A stretch of 64,000 nt of DNA from Paludibacter sp. (lineage in GTDB: Bacteria > Bacteroidota > Bacteroidia > Bacteroidales > Paludibacteraceae), in NCBI GenBank assembly GCA_028690665.1, contig JAQVAV010000009.1, forward strand, positions 119,175-183,174. The letters are read 5' to 3'. Positions 1 to 9,599 of the stretch are shown one piece after another. Each line of letters begins with the position of its first letter. The first letter of the stretch is position 1. Both the position numbers and the translations under genes were made by a program. A model generated the notes under the pieces. That model made no database searches, was not told the DNA's origin, and saw only the letters and a program-made list of their open reading frames with translations.

Positions 1-392
1 CTTGTTGTTTTTGGAGTTGCAACATTGTCCCGAAAAAATAATGCATACGATTGAAGATTGGTTATTTTGGCAGATGTAATGGTCCAATCGAATTCAAGAT
101 ATACTTCTGTTTCAGTACCACTTGATGGGAATGTAATTTTTAATCCCATATTCTTTTTTTTGTTGGCAGTAGTCAAATTTAGTTTACCTGTAGGAGTGTT
201 TAAATTATACCAACCATCAGATCCAAATAACTCGTAATTTGCATCGTTTTCTACACTCCAACCAGTCGGAAGAGCATCTCCAAAAGTTTCATCTACAATG
301 TAATTGGGAACTTGTGTCGCATTTACATTATTCAGCGAGAAAAGAAGCCCTGTAATAAGCAAAATCCTAAAAAAAAGTAGTTGTTTTTTCAT
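1..392 (-). CDS. Exported protein, N-terminal part only
   Basis: An open frame runs from an ATG at 392 leftwards off the edge of the window, giving the first 130 residues of a longer protein. It begins with a clear signal peptide (MKK, a hydrophobic stretch to about residue 22, then an Ala-type cleavage region ending NVNA). After that comes DETFGDALPTGWSV and a beta-rich, Asn/Thr-rich segment. This opening is common in secreted Bacteroidetes proteins with an N-terminal jelly-roll or carbohydrate-binding-like module and often a T9SS tail. The catalytic part, if any, lies outside the window, so no function is assigned. It is on the same strand as the HTCC regulator downstream of it in coordinate order and could belong to its regulon; that is inference. 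Confidence 0.75.
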   Translation of the reverse strand, partial: MKKQLLFFRILLITGLLFSLNNVNATQVPNYIVDETFGDALPTGWSVENDANYELFGSDGWYNLNTPTGKLNLTTANKKKNMGLKITFPSSGTETEVYLEFDWTITSAKITNLQSYALFFRDNVATPKTT

Positions 393-602
393 TTTGTAAC
401 AGATTTTATAAGTTAATAAATAGTGTTTTTTGTAGCCATTTTGTGCTTTTATATACGACGATAAAAACATTTCAATGAACACGATGCAAAAGAAGCAGAA
501 AGCATTTCTTACTGCAATGGAATTTTATACGTTAGTATAGATAATAATTCAGGTGTATGCTGCTTGTTATGTATATTGTTTATATTGAGTGCTTTATGGT
601 AG

Positions 603-656
603 TTTATAAATCAGAAGCCGAATGAATTCTTATCCATTCGGCTTCTGATTTATAAA
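603..656 (-). terminator. Perfect 22-bp inverted repeat, likely terminator of the HTCC gene
   Basis: Two perfect 22-base arms (603-624 and 635-656) surround a 10-base loop. The hairpin stands about 60 bases beyond the stop codon of the HTCC gene and before the start of the exported-protein gene. No long U-tract follows, but the outer ends of the arms are AT-rich. It is best read as a transcription terminator or mRNA 3'-end stabiliser. In the rest of the 393-718 gap I see nothing further that I can support. Confidence 0.6.
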
Positions 657-718
657 AACAATATACTAATTAGAGAGGTGATTAAAATTTATTATAATTC
701 CGGTAAAAAGGATTAAAA

Positions 719-3700
719 CTAAGAATTTAAGTATTTCGATGGTGAGCAACCGTATTGGGCTTTAAAACACTTACTAAAATAGAATGGGTCGTTAATTCCC
801 ACCATATACGAAACTTCTGATACATTATATTTGTAAGTTTTCAGTAGTTCCGCAGCTTTCTTCATTCTCCTGAATCGTATAAATTCATTGGGAGAATAGC
901 CTGTCAGAGATTTTATTTTTTTAAAGAACAAAGTCCGTCCGGTATTGGTTAATGCTGCGAATTCATCTACCGAGAAATCTGCATTGGTAAGATGCATTTC
1001 CAGAATTTCTTCGACAAGTTTCATAAACTGGAGGTCTTTTTCTGGAAGGGAGTCTTGTTCGGACAGAGCTTCGTTGTCCTCTTCTGTGTCATCTATTTCT
1101 GTGTTTGCGTAATGTTTATGAAGTAGTTCTCGTTTTTCTAAAAGTTTATTGATTTGCAACATCAAATGTTTCATACTAAAAGGCTTACTGATATAGGCAT
1201 CGGCTCCTGCCTGAATACCTTCGGTGTGATGCTCATCGGAAATGTAGGCAGTCAATAAAATGACCGGAATATGACAGGTTGCAAAATCATCTTTCAGGCT
1301 TTTAGTCAATTCGAAGCCATTCATGCCAGGCATCATCACGTCACAAATTATCAGGTCAGGATCATCTTCTTTACTTTTGTGAATGCCGGTATTACCATCA
1401 GTTGCCGTTATTATTTCATAATACGGACTTAATTTTTCTGTCAGATAGTCACGAATGTCATCATTATCATCAACAACCAGTATCTTATATTTTTTTCCGG
1501 CAAGAGGAACATGGGGTAATAAGTTCAGACTTAGATCATTTAATCCCGGGTCAATAAAGTCTGCAATATTATGAATTTCTTTTTTATCAGCTTTATTGAC
1601 AGTAATTTGTTCTGTCACAAAATCATTTTTGTCATAGATATTGCTGTTTAATGGAAATTCAAGCATAAAGACAGAACCGCCTCCTTCATTTTCTGAGTAG
1701 CTCACTTTTCCTTTGTGCAATGTGGTAAACTCATTTACCAGAGATAATCCAATCCCAGTTCCGGAATTAGAAAAATTGATTTGCATAAATCTGCTGAAAA
1801 GCTGATTCTGTTTTTCTTTGGGGATGCCTATTCCATTGTCTGCTACTGAAATACGTAAAACTTCGGCTTTGGGATCCGTTTCAACGTTTAAAGATATTTT
1901 GCCGCCACGCGGTGTGAATTTGAAGGCATTGGATAATAAATTGAATACAATTTTATCAACTTTATTTTTATCAAAATATACGGGAATCGTATTCTCAGTC
2001 GTATTAAAGCGGTAGTCGATGTTTGTTTTAGCTGCAACATTTGAAAAGCTTGTATAAATTTCCTTTAAAAAGCCGATGGCATCTACCCGTTGCAGATTCA
2101 GTTTTTGTTTATTGTTTTGCAGTTTTCTGAATTCAAGTAGCTGGTCAATCAGCCGGAGTAGATGGTTGGTATTTTTATCCAGATCTTCAACAATATGTTG
2201 CATCGCATCCGACATTTTATCTTTGACATCACTTAGAGTTTCAACACTTCCTTTAATCAGGGTGAGCGGGGTTCTGAACTCGTGGCTGATATTGGTGAAA
2301 AATCTTAATTTATAATCGGTTAACTGTCGTTCTACTTTAACTGCATTACTCAGACGGTTGAATTTAAGGATAAGTCGGGAAATAAAGTAAGCGGCCACAA
2401 CTATCAGCACAAAATAAATCAGATATGCAATGTCCGATTGCCAGAAAGGAGGACGGATGATTATTTCAAGGGTTGTTTCGTCGTTGCTCCAAACCCCTTT
2501 ACTATTTACACTCTTAACTCTGAAAGTGTATTTGCCCGGCGGTACATTCCTGTAGGTGGCTATATTGTATGAGGCTGATATATTCCAGCGTTTTTCAAAA
2601 TTGTCGAGAATAAACATAAATTGGTTCGATTTGGGGTCGCGAAAATTCATATTTGAAAATTCAATGTGAAAAACCTTGTCGGATGCCTTGAGCGTTATTT
2701 TGTCCGAATAGGCAATTGATTTTTTCAGAGGTTCGTTTTTGTCTCCGATTTTTGCTTCCTGGTCGTAGATAAAGAAGCCTGTAAGAACAACTTTATTTGA
2801 TTCGTTGGAACTATTGGGTAACTGATTCGGATTGAAAACGTAAAAACCATTCAATGTTCCCCAAAGCATCCTGCCATCCCTGCATTTGTAGGCTGTTGTT
2901 TCCGAAAACAAGTTTGAACTAAAATCGTCTGAAAACCTGTAGTATTGGAATAATCCGGATGAAGGGTAAAAAGTTTGCAATCCGCTTTCAGAGCTTACCC
3001 AGAAAGCTCCGTTGTTTCCTTCCAGAATGGCCATTATGTTATCATAGGCAATTCCCTGCTGGTTGTGATATACTTTGAAAATACCGTTTCCATCAGGCCC
3101 TTCTTTAATGAACTTATTGATGCCGCCACCGGCTGTTGCTAACCAAATATTATTTCCAGAGTCCTGAAATATATACCGTACTTCAGGATTGCTCAGACTG
3201 TTTTCACTTTTGTTGCTAAACGTATAATAACTATAGTCTTTAGGATTTTCCAACAGTTTATCCGGATTGAACCGGATAACTCCGTTGGTAGTGGCTACCC
3301 AAATATCTCCTTTATTGTCTTCAAATACATAACGGGTAAAACGAATCCATTCATCATCATTGAAAAAAGTAAGAAACGTCTCTGTGTTATTGTTCATTGT
3401 TTTTACACAAAGTCCTCCACCAAAAGTTGCAGCCCAAAGTCGTCCTTTCCGGTCCATTGTCAAAGAGAATACATTGTTGTTGCTCAGACTCCCCGGATTT
3501 TTGTCCGATTGGTAAAAAACTGGTTTTTTATAATTTCCGTTTTTCAGCTCGATAATACCATTACCTCTGGTCGCTAACCATACATTCCCGGCATTATCCT
3601 GCATAATATGATAGACATTGTATGCATTTTCAAAAATTATTTTTTTCTCGATGAACGAACTGTTATACAGGTAGAGATTGCCGGCTTTTGTTGCGACCCA

Positions 3701-5071
3701 GATGTTCCCTGATTTATCTTCCAGAAAAGACCTTACATTATTACCACTGCGATATTTGTTTTCCTTGTCGGGGAATATCAAGTCAACATTCCGGTTTGAA
3801 AAAGAAAGCTTATTGATACCCATACTTTCGGTACCAATCCATATATTATCGTTTTTATCCAGGGTAATGCAGAGTAAATAATTTGAACTTAGTCCGTTAT
3901 TGTTTTTATTGTATGTGTAATGAGTCAGTTTTCCCGTTTTGAGATGGTAGCAAAAAAGTCCGTTACCGTAAGTTGTGATCCATATATTCCCATGCCGGTC
4001 GCCCTGAAACTGATAGCGCTCTTCGTCTATGAGAGTTAATATGTTTTGAGGTATCAGGTTTATTTTTAATGGCTTACTATGCCCGTTTAGCATCCATACA
4101 TTCCCTGTAAAATTATAAACCCAGATGTTCCCATACTGATCTCTCTGAAGATATGCATTCCCCGAAATCTTTTCGCCAAATAGATTCTCTCCGTTTAATA
4201 GCTTTTGATTGGTAAGGTCATAGAGATATACGCCTTTGCTATAAGACGTAATAATAATAAATTTCTGGGCGAGCATGGCAGATCTAAATACGCTTAGTTT
4301 GACCGGAAGTGAAACGGATCCTTCATATTTATGATTCATAGCATCGAAAATATCGATACGCCCGTTTTCTGCTATAAAATAAAGTTTTCCATTTGATTCA
4401 AAGGCTTTTACAAAACCTATCATAGACGTTTGTTTTGTGTCAAAGGAGCTAACCTTGTTTTTTGTATGCAGTGTGATTCCGTTGGCAGTAAGAATCCAAA
4501 TGTTTTTGTGACTATCTTCAAAAATGTCATTGACCGTATTTGAAGATAATTTATACAATTTATCAGTCGTTGAATATAAGTGGGTTTCAATTTTTTGGTC
4601 TTTGAAACTAATTTTCATACAACCATTGTTGACACTTCCGAGCCAGATGTTTTTTTCGTTATCTTCATAAAATAAGTTGAATTTTGACTGAGAGTTATCA
4701 CTGTAAGATATAATGGGCAGAAATTCTTCTGTATACGGATCGTAACAGTGGATGACATCGCTGTAGGTTCTGATCCAGATATAACCCCGACTGTCTTTAT
4801 GCAGTTCCTTTATCTTTCCGCTTGATAGCGAATTTGTGTTGATGTTATCGGGATTCAATGTCTTTATTTTAATACCGTCGTAACGGTTTAGTCCATTGAG
4901 CGAACCAAACCATAGAAAACCGGTGGTATCCTGAAGCATACAACGGATGGTATTATGTGACAATCCATTATTAGAAGTGATATGGTCAATGGTGGGAAGA
5001 TTATCGCTTTGAGCTTGTATCAGAAAAAGAAACAGCAGTACAATGCTGATAAATATTCTGTTGATTCTCAT
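719..5071 (-). CDS. Hybrid two-component system sensor-regulator (HTCC)
   Basis: A 1450-residue one-protein signalling system of the kind that controls polysaccharide utilisation loci in Bacteroidetes. A signal peptide (about residues 1-22) is followed by roughly fourteen two-component-regulator propeller repeats of the GNIW type (about 28-780), which form the periplasmic ligand-binding double propeller. Then come a Y_Y_Y domain (about 790-870), one membrane helix (about 875-900) and a HisKA domain with the phospho-acceptor His930 in SHEFRTPL. A HATPase follows with DNGIGIP and GTGIGLSL boxes, then a receiver domain with Asp1244 in CDVMMPG and an AraC-type helix-turn-helix at the C-terminus. 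All signalling residues are present. By position it probably controls the GH2 gene or the exported-protein gene beside it, with an oligosaccharide as ligand; the ligand is not deducible from the sequence. Confidence 0.97.
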   Translation of the reverse strand: MRINRIFISIVLLFLFLIQAQSDNLPTIDHITSNNGLSHNTIRCMLQDTTGFLWFGSLNGLNRYDGIKIKTLNPDNINTNSLSSGKIKELHKDSRGYIWIRTYSDVIHCYDPYTEEFLPIISYSDNSQSKFNLFYEDNEKNIWLGSVNNGCMKISFKDQKIETHLYSTTDKLYKLSSNTVNDIFEDSHKNIWILTANGITLHTKNKVSSFDTKQTSMIGFVKAFESNGKLYFIAENGRIDIFDAMNHKYEGSVSLPVKLSVFRSAMLAQKFIIITSYSKGVYLYDLTNQKLLNGENLFGEKISGNAYLQRDQYGNIWVYNFTGNVWMLNGHSKPLKINLIPQNILTLIDEERYQFQGDRHGNIWITTYGNGLFCYHLKTGKLTHYTYNKNNNGLSSNYLLCITLDKNDNIWIGTESMGINKLSFSNRNVDLIFPDKENKYRSGNNVRSFLEDKSGNIWVATKAGNLYLYNSSFIEKKIIFENAYNVYHIMQDNAGNVWLATRGNGIIELKNGNYKKPVFYQSDKNPGSLSNNNVFSLTMDRKGRLWAATFGGGLCVKTMNNNTETFLTFFNDDEWIRFTRYVFEDNKGDIWVATTNGVIRFNPDKLLENPKDYSYYTFSNKSENSLSNPEVRYIFQDSGNNIWLATAGGGINKFIKEGPDGNGIFKVYHNQQGIAYDNIMAILEGNNGAFWVSSESGLQTFYPSSGLFQYYRFSDDFSSNLFSETTAYKCRDGRMLWGTLNGFYVFNPNQLPNSSNESNKVVLTGFFIYDQEAKIGDKNEPLKKSIAYSDKITLKASDKVFHIEFSNMNFRDPKSNQFMFILDNFEKRWNISASYNIATYRNVPPGKYTFRVKSVNSKGVWSNDETTLEIIIRPPFWQSDIAYLIYFVLIVVAAYFISRLILKFNRLSNAVKVERQLTDYKLRFFTNISHEFRTPLTLIKGSVETLSDVKDKMSDAMQHIVEDLDKNTNHLLRLIDQLLEFRKLQNNKQKLNLQRVDAIGFLKEIYTSFSNVAAKTNIDYRFNTTENTIPVYFDKNKVDKIVFNLLSNAFKFTPRGGKISLNVETDPKAEVLRISVADNGIGIPKEKQNQLFSRFMQINFSNSGTGIGLSLVNEFTTLHKGKVSYSENEGGGSVFMLEFPLNSNIYDKNDFVTEQITVNKADKKEIHNIADFIDPGLNDLSLNLLPHVPLAGKKYKILVVDDNDDIRDYLTEKLSPYYEIITATDGNTGIHKSKEDDPDLIICDVMMPGMNGFELTKSLKDDFATCHIPVILLTAYISDEHHTEGIQAGADAYISKPFSMKHLMLQINKLLEKRELLHKHYANTEIDDTEEDNEALSEQDSLPEKDLQFMKLVEEILEMHLTNADFSVDEFAALTNTGRTLFFKKIKSLTGYSPNEFIRFRRMKKAAELLKTYKYNVSEVSYMVGINDPFYFSKCFKAQYGCSPSKYLNS

Positions 5072-5395
5072 TTTAGATTAGATTTTGGAAAGTGTTCATA
5101 TATTAAAATAAGATAACTATATTATGCGAATATAACATTTAATAATGATTGAAGGACTAATGAAAATGATATTTGTCTTAGTAATAATGGCTAATTGTCT
5201 CGTTTTATTTGAAATAAAATGTTTTAATCTGACTTTCAATTCTCTTTAACTCCAGGTAATGAATAATAATTATGCATTATGTACATTTTTCCATTTTGAT
5301 AAATCGTTCATAGTAGTTCTTTTGTAATATGGCTTTTAATATACTTTGGACAATTACAGCTGGCAGCCTGTTGTAAGAAAAATGAGATTGGAAAT
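5072..5395. other. Intergenic region between divergent HTCC and GH2 genes
   Basis: This 324-base AT-rich spacer separates two divergently transcribed genes and must contain both promoters. A near match to the Bacteroidetes -7 element (ATACTTTG-like) lies around 5341-5349 on the plus strand, 50 bases before the GH2 start, but spacing and sequence are imperfect. I see no clear dyad or direct-repeat operator for the AraC-type HTCC output domain. Confidence 0.4.
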
Positions 5396-8284
5396 ATGAA
5401 AAAATCATGGTTAGTTTTATGGGGAATTTTTGTGGCATGTAATTTATCACTTGCTGTTGATTCTGTTGTAGATTTGTCAGGTAAATGGAATTTTAAAATT
5501 GATAGAAATGATGTGGGAGCAGCAGAAAAGTGGTATCTTAAAAGTTTAGCTGATGATATAATAATTTTGCCCGGGTCAATGGTCGAGAATCTCAAAGGGG
5601 ATGATATTTCTATTGATACAAAGTTTACCGGAAGTATCTATGATAGTTCGTGGTATTACAATCCGGCTATGGAAAAATACCGGAAGGCAGATAATTTAAA
5701 AATGCCTTTTTGGCTTACTCAACTCAAACATTATGTTGGGCCTGCCTGGTATCAAAAACAAGTTATGATTCCCGGAAAATTTTCAGGTAAAGAGGTACTG
5801 CTGTATCTCGAACATCCTCATTACGAAACAACCGTTTGGATTGATGACCAGAAGGTCGGTTCGCAAAATTCGCTTACTACAGCTCATGTTTATGATATTA
5901 GCAGATTTATTTCTTCCGGAAAGCACACAATTACAGTGAGGATTGATAACCGATTGAAAAACACAGTGGATGTGGGGGCCAATTCACACAGTGTTACCGA
6001 TCATACACAGGGAAACTGGAACGGTATGGTTGGAAAACTGGAATTGCAGGCACGGAATAAAATTCATTTTGACGATATTCAAATTTATCCGGATGTACAG
6101 AATAAGTCGGCTCTGGTGAAGATGAGAATAGGGAATCTGACAGGGAAAAGGCAAAAAGGCACGATTACTTTATCCGCGATTAGTTTCAATTCCGAAAAAC
6201 AAAATAAAGTGTTGCCGGTTACTCTGAGTTTCGATTTTACCGGAAAAGAAAAATCACTGACTCAAACCCTTAAGTTTGATGATGGAATGCTTACCTGGGA
6301 TGAATTCGATCCGGCTTTATATAATCTGACCGCTGCTTTGGATGTTTCAGGCAGAACAGATACCGTTTATGTTGAATTTGGAATGCGCCAAATGTCCATT
6401 CAGGGTAAATATTTTTATATCAATGGTCACAAAACGGTTTTGCGTGGTACCGTTGAAAATGCTTTGTTCCCGCTAACCGGTTATCCTCCTATGGATGAAG
6501 CCTCGTGGGAACGTGTTTTCCGTATTTGCAAATCGTTTGGATTGAATCACATGCGTTTTCATTCCTATTGTCCGCCACGTGCTGCATTCGAAGCTGCCGA
6601 TCGGCTCGGGTTTTATCTTCAGCCGGAAGGTCCAAGCTGGCCCAATCACAGCACAATGCTTGGCCGGGGACTTCCGATTGATACTTACTTGCTGGAAGAG
6701 ACAAAACGGATGAAAAAAGATTACGGGAACTATGCATCATTTACTTTTATGGCAGCCGGAAATGAACCCCGGGGAGCCTGGGTGCCATGGGTGAGTAAAT
6801 TTGTTGACTACTGGAAAGCTACCGATAACAGAAGTTTGTATACAGGTGCTTCGGTTGGAGGAAGTTGGGCGTGGCAACCAAAAAGTCAGTATCATGTGAA
6901 GGCCGGAGCCCGGGGATTGGAATGGAGGAATTCCCGACCGGAAACCCTGTCTGATTACAGTGATAAGATTGATACGGTTCGTGAACCTTATGTGTCCCAC
7001 GAAACGGGGCAGTGGTGTGCTTTCCCTGATTTCGACGAGATAAAAAAATATACCGGCGTGACCCGTGCTAAAAACTTTGAATTGTTTCAGGAAAATTTAG
7101 CTGATAACGATATGGCTGATTTGAATCATGAATTTTTGATGGCTTCGGGACATTTGCAGGCTTTGTGTTACAAACATGAGATTGAAAAAACGCTCCGGAC
7201 TCCCGGTTATGCAGGGTTTCAGTTGCTCAGCCTGAACGATTATTCCGGTCAGGGGACAGCATTGGTTGGTGTTCTTGATGCATTTTGGGATGAGAAAGGC
7301 TATGAAACAGCTGATAAGTTCCGTCGTTTTTGTAATTTCGTTGTTCCTGTTATCCGTACCGAAAAGTTTGTTTACCGTAACAATGAGCAATTCAGTGCCA
7401 GGGTTGAAATTGAGAATTTCGGGAAATCGAAATTAAAGAATATTCCAGTAGTCTGGAGAATCAAAGATCAGTATGGGCTTGTACTGAAATCCGGACTTTT
7501 GAATAAAACGGATATTCCTGTCGGCAATGGCTTTAGTCCCGGTGAGCTGAATTTATCTTTGACCGAATTTACAAAACCGGTAAAACTGAATCTGGAAATA
7601 GCTCTTAATGGAACCGATTTTGTAAATGACTGGGATTTCTGGGTTTATCCTGTTTCTGATAGTGAACCTGATACGACTGGTATTTACATTACAGATAAAC
7701 TGGATCTGACGGCAGCAGAAAAACTGAATGCAGGAGAAAAAGTGTTGATTTTGGGGGCCGGAAATATTCAATACGGAAAAGATGTTGTACAGTATTACAC
7801 GCCGGTGTTCTGGAATACTTCCTGGTTTAAAATGCGTCCGCCGCACACAACAGGCGTTTTTATAAATAATTATCATCCGGTATTTGGCGATTTTGTGACT
7901 GAATCGTGGGGAAACATGCAGTGGTGGGAGCTTGTAAACAGGGCGCAGGTTATGTTGCTTTCCGATTTTCCAAAAGGTTTTCAGCCAATTGTACAACCTG
8001 TCGATACATGGTTTATTAACCGGAAACTGGGTATGCTTTTCGAAGCCAATGTAGGCAGGGGAAAACTCATAATGACTTCGATGGATTTGAAATCAGACTG
8101 GAACGAACGTCCGGTTGCGCAACAACTGTATTGTTCCATAGTTAAATATATGCAATCCGATAAATTCCGCCCTGAGAAAGAAGTATCCATGCAGAACATA
8201 AGGGATTTGTTTGAGAAAACAGCTGCACCGATTAATTTTTTTACCAAAAGTAGTCCGGATGAACTGAAAAAAGATGTGAAATAG
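5396..8284 (+). CDS. Exported GH2-family glycoside hydrolase
   Basis: A 962-residue exported enzyme with a signal peptide at residues 1-20. An N-terminal sugar-binding domain (about 25-205) is followed by an immunoglobulin-like domain and the GH2 TIM barrel (about 340-650). The general acid/base is Glu457 in AAGNEPRG and the nucleophile is Glu536 in SHETGQW, both where GH2 requires them. A long C-terminal region (about 650-962) contains further beta domains. Enzymes of this build in Bacteroidetes are beta-galactosidases, beta-glucuronidases or related exo-enzymes that trim pectic side chains; the exact sugar cannot be read from the sequence. It is divergent from the HTCC gene, which probably regulates it. 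The MITE-like inverted repeat directly downstream may end the transcript. Confidence 0.9.
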   Translation: MKKSWLVLWGIFVACNLSLAVDSVVDLSGKWNFKIDRNDVGAAEKWYLKSLADDIIILPGSMVENLKGDDISIDTKFTGSIYDSSWYYNPAMEKYRKADNLKMPFWLTQLKHYVGPAWYQKQVMIPGKFSGKEVLLYLEHPHYETTVWIDDQKVGSQNSLTTAHVYDISRFISSGKHTITVRIDNRLKNTVDVGANSHSVTDHTQGNWNGMVGKLELQARNKIHFDDIQIYPDVQNKSALVKMRIGNLTGKRQKGTITLSAISFNSEKQNKVLPVTLSFDFTGKEKSLTQTLKFDDGMLTWDEFDPALYNLTAALDVSGRTDTVYVEFGMRQMSIQGKYFYINGHKTVLRGTVENALFPLTGYPPMDEASWERVFRICKSFGLNHMRFHSYCPPRAAFEAADRLGFYLQPEGPSWPNHSTMLGRGLPIDTYLLEETKRMKKDYGNYASFTFMAAGNEPRGAWVPWVSKFVDYWKATDNRSLYTGASVGGSWAWQPKSQYHVKAGARGLEWRNSRPETLSDYSDKIDTVREPYVSHETGQWCAFPDFDEIKKYTGVTRAKNFELFQENLADNDMADLNHEFLMASGHLQALCYKHEIEKTLRTPGYAGFQLLSLNDYSGQGTALVGVLDAFWDEKGYETADKFRRFCNFVVPVIRTEKFVYRNNEQFSARVEIENFGKSKLKNIPVVWRIKDQYGLVLKSGLLNKTDIPVGNGFSPGELNLSLTEFTKPVKLNLEIALNGTDFVNDWDFWVYPVSDSEPDTTGIYITDKLDLTAAEKLNAGEKVLILGAGNIQYGKDVVQYYTPVFWNTSWFKMRPPHTTGVFINNYHPVFGDFVTESWGNMQWWELVNRAQVMLLSDFPKGFQPIVQPVDTWFINRKLGMLFEANVGRGKLIMTSMDLKSDWNERPVAQQLYCSIVKYMQSDKFRPEKEVSMQNIRDLFEKTAAPINFFTKSSPDELKKDVK

Positions 8285-8307
8285 TTTGATGGTTTAATTT
8301 TACAGAG

Positions 8308-8469
8308 GAGGGTATCTCAAAAGAAAGAAGAACACAAATTTCGCAAATAAACGTAAATTTTTACAAATCATAATTATTTCTATTTCAATAATATATTAAA
8401 TTTATTAATCTGTTTTATTTGTGAAAATTTGCGGAATTTGCGTTCAAAATTCTCTTTTTGGACACCCTC
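8308..8469. repeat. Imperfect long inverted repeat, MITE-like element
   Basis: A 162-base non-coding block is bounded by GAGGGT at 8308-8313 and ACCCTC at 8464-8469. From each end inwards about 55-60 bases match imperfectly in inverted orientation: both arms carry a CTCAAAAGA/CCAAAAAGA stretch and then GCAAAT/GTAAATTTTTACAAAT-type repeats. It has no open frame. It resembles small non-autonomous elements or large repeated palindromes dispersed in Bacteroidetes genomes. It may act as a terminator for the GH2 gene. I see no obvious target-site duplication. Confidence 0.6.
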
Positions 8470-8577
8470 TTTTTCTTTGTTCTGCGTTTTACATGCCGTA
8501 ATTTACAATTGAAAATATTTTATTAGAGAATACGAGTTAAATAGTGTTAACACTTTCTTGTACAACAAAATAAATAA

Positions 8578-8604
8578 TAACTTTGTACTGCAAAGTACTT
8601 TTTG
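8578..8604 (+). promoter_or_regulatory. Promoter -7 element overlapped by ACTTTG-N5-CAAAGT operator (site 1)
   Basis: TAACTTTG at 8578-8585 matches the TAnnTTTG -7 element of Bacteroidetes promoters. It is overlapped by a perfect dyad ACTTTG-N5-CAAAGT (8580-8596), and the adjoining AAAGTACTTT (8592-8601) is a second, overlapping palindrome. The same composite dyad recurs at 9542-9563 before creD. The neighbouring winged-helix gene is the natural candidate to bind it and block the -7 element. The -33 region is not a good match to TTTG. Confidence 0.65.
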
Positions 8605-8617
8605 TTATAATTGTAAT

Positions 8618-9223
8618 ATGGAAAAGCAGTTAGATGATTTGAAAGCAATTCGCGAAATGATGGAGAGGTCGACAAAATTTCTCTCTCTTAGTGGTATGTC
8701 AGGAGTTTTGGCAGGACTTACAGCTACAGCCGGAGCCGCATTTGCCTATTTTTATTTGCTTCGGGATCCTGTGGCCGCAAGTTATGGCCAGATGTACAAA
8801 ATGGCCATTTTGCTTGCTGATGCATTGATAGTTCTTTTTCTTTCGGTTAGTTTCGGTGTTTATTTTTCGTGGAAGAAATCTAAAAAGAACGGATATAAAT
8901 TTATTACAAAGGTAGCCTTGAATACTGCCTATCAGTTATTTATGCCATTAGTTGCCGGAGGTATCTTTTCTCTTATTTTTCTTTATCGGGGAGATGTTGA
9001 TATGGTTTTGGCTGCGACATTGCTGTTTTATGGGTTAGCACTGGTAAATGTTTCAAAATATACGTTTTCGGAAATTCATTATCTTGGAATAACAGAAATT
9101 GTCCTCGGATTGTTTGCCGCTATTTTTCTGACACATAGTTTATTATTCTGGACTATCGGTTTTGGTGTTTGCCATATTTTATACGGTGTTATCATGTACC
9201 GCAAATATGATATGAAAAAATAA
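8618..9223 (+). CDS. Small multi-pass membrane protein of the creD operon
   Basis: The start is placed at the ATG at 8618, not at an upstream in-frame ATG at 8558, because the promoter and operator (8578-8604) lie between them and the longer version would add a Cys-rich, non-conserved tail. The 201-residue protein begins MEKQLDDLKAIREMMERS, a short soluble helix, and then has about five to six hydrophobic segments. I do not recognise a named family. It is followed after 11 bases by the winged-helix regulator and then by creD, so it is probably co-transcribed and co-regulated with them. Confidence 0.85.
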   Translation: MEKQLDDLKAIREMMERSTKFLSLSGMSGVLAGLTATAGAAFAYFYLLRDPVAASYGQMYKMAILLADALIVLFLSVSFGVYFSWKKSKKNGYKFITKVALNTAYQLFMPLVAGGIFSLIFLYRGDVDMVLAATLLFYGLALVNVSKYTFSEIHYLGITEIVLGLFAAIFLTHSLLFWTIGFGVCHILYGVIMYRKYDMKK

Positions 9224-9234
9224 ATTTTTGTCGA

Positions 9235-9525
9235 GTGAAAAATATTATTTCAAAATTAAATAAAGCTTTTGAGAGTCGTGTTCGTCTCGGTATTATGTCG
9301 GTGCTTATGGTGAATGATGATGTGGATTTCAATATGCTGAAGGATTTGCTGGAAGTAACGGATGGAAATTTAGCCAGCCATTTAAAGGCGCTTGAAGGTT
9401 TGAACTATATCCGTTCTGAAAAGCAATTTGTCGGGCGGAAACCGAATACGCGCTACATTATTACCGATGCTGGAAGAATTGCATTCAGAGAGCATCTTGA
9501 TGCGTTAGAAGTTCTGTTGAAATAA
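9235..9525 (+). CDS. Winged-helix transcriptional regulator (HTH_34 / ArsR-MarR-like)
   Basis: This 96-residue protein is essentially one winged helix-turn-helix. The recognition region is LLEVTDGNLASHLKALEGLNYI and the wing is around VGRKPNTRYIITDAGR, typical of the single-domain regulators that sit beside creD-like genes in Bacteroidetes. It starts with GTG at 9235, 11 bases after the stop of the membrane protein gene. It has no Cys or His cluster suggesting a metal sensor. The repeated ACTTTG-N5-CAAAGT dyads before the membrane protein gene and before creD are likely its operators, which would make it an autoregulator; this is inferred from position. Confidence 0.88.
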   Translation: MKNIISKLNKAFESRVRLGIMSVLMVNDDVDFNMLKDLLEVTDGNLASHLKALEGLNYIRSEKQFVGRKPNTRYIITDAGRIAFREHLDALEVLLK

Positions 9526-9541
9526 AATTTTTTATAACATG

Positions 9542-9597
9542 ACTTTGAAATACAAAGTACTTTTAATAATATATTGGTTTTATTAAATACAAAGTAA
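9542..9597 (+). promoter_or_regulatory. ACTTTG-N5-CAAAGT operator (site 2) before creD
   Basis: The perfect dyad ACTTTG-N5-CAAAGT at 9542-9558 overlaps the palindrome AAAGTACTTT at 9554-9563, exactly the arrangement seen at 8580-8601. A further half-site ATACAAAGTA occupies 9587-9596, touching the creD start codon at 9600. The 74-base gap before creD therefore looks like an internal operator and promoter of the operon. Confidence 0.6.
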
Positions 9598-9599
9598 AT

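Noticed and set aside
6489..8247. Long minus-strand open frames inside the GH2 gene
   Set aside because: They are antisense shadows of a gene with clear GH2 domains and catalytic residues.
8558..8617. Upstream ATG for the creD-operon membrane protein
   Set aside because: The -7 element and operator lie downstream of it, so it would not be on the transcript.
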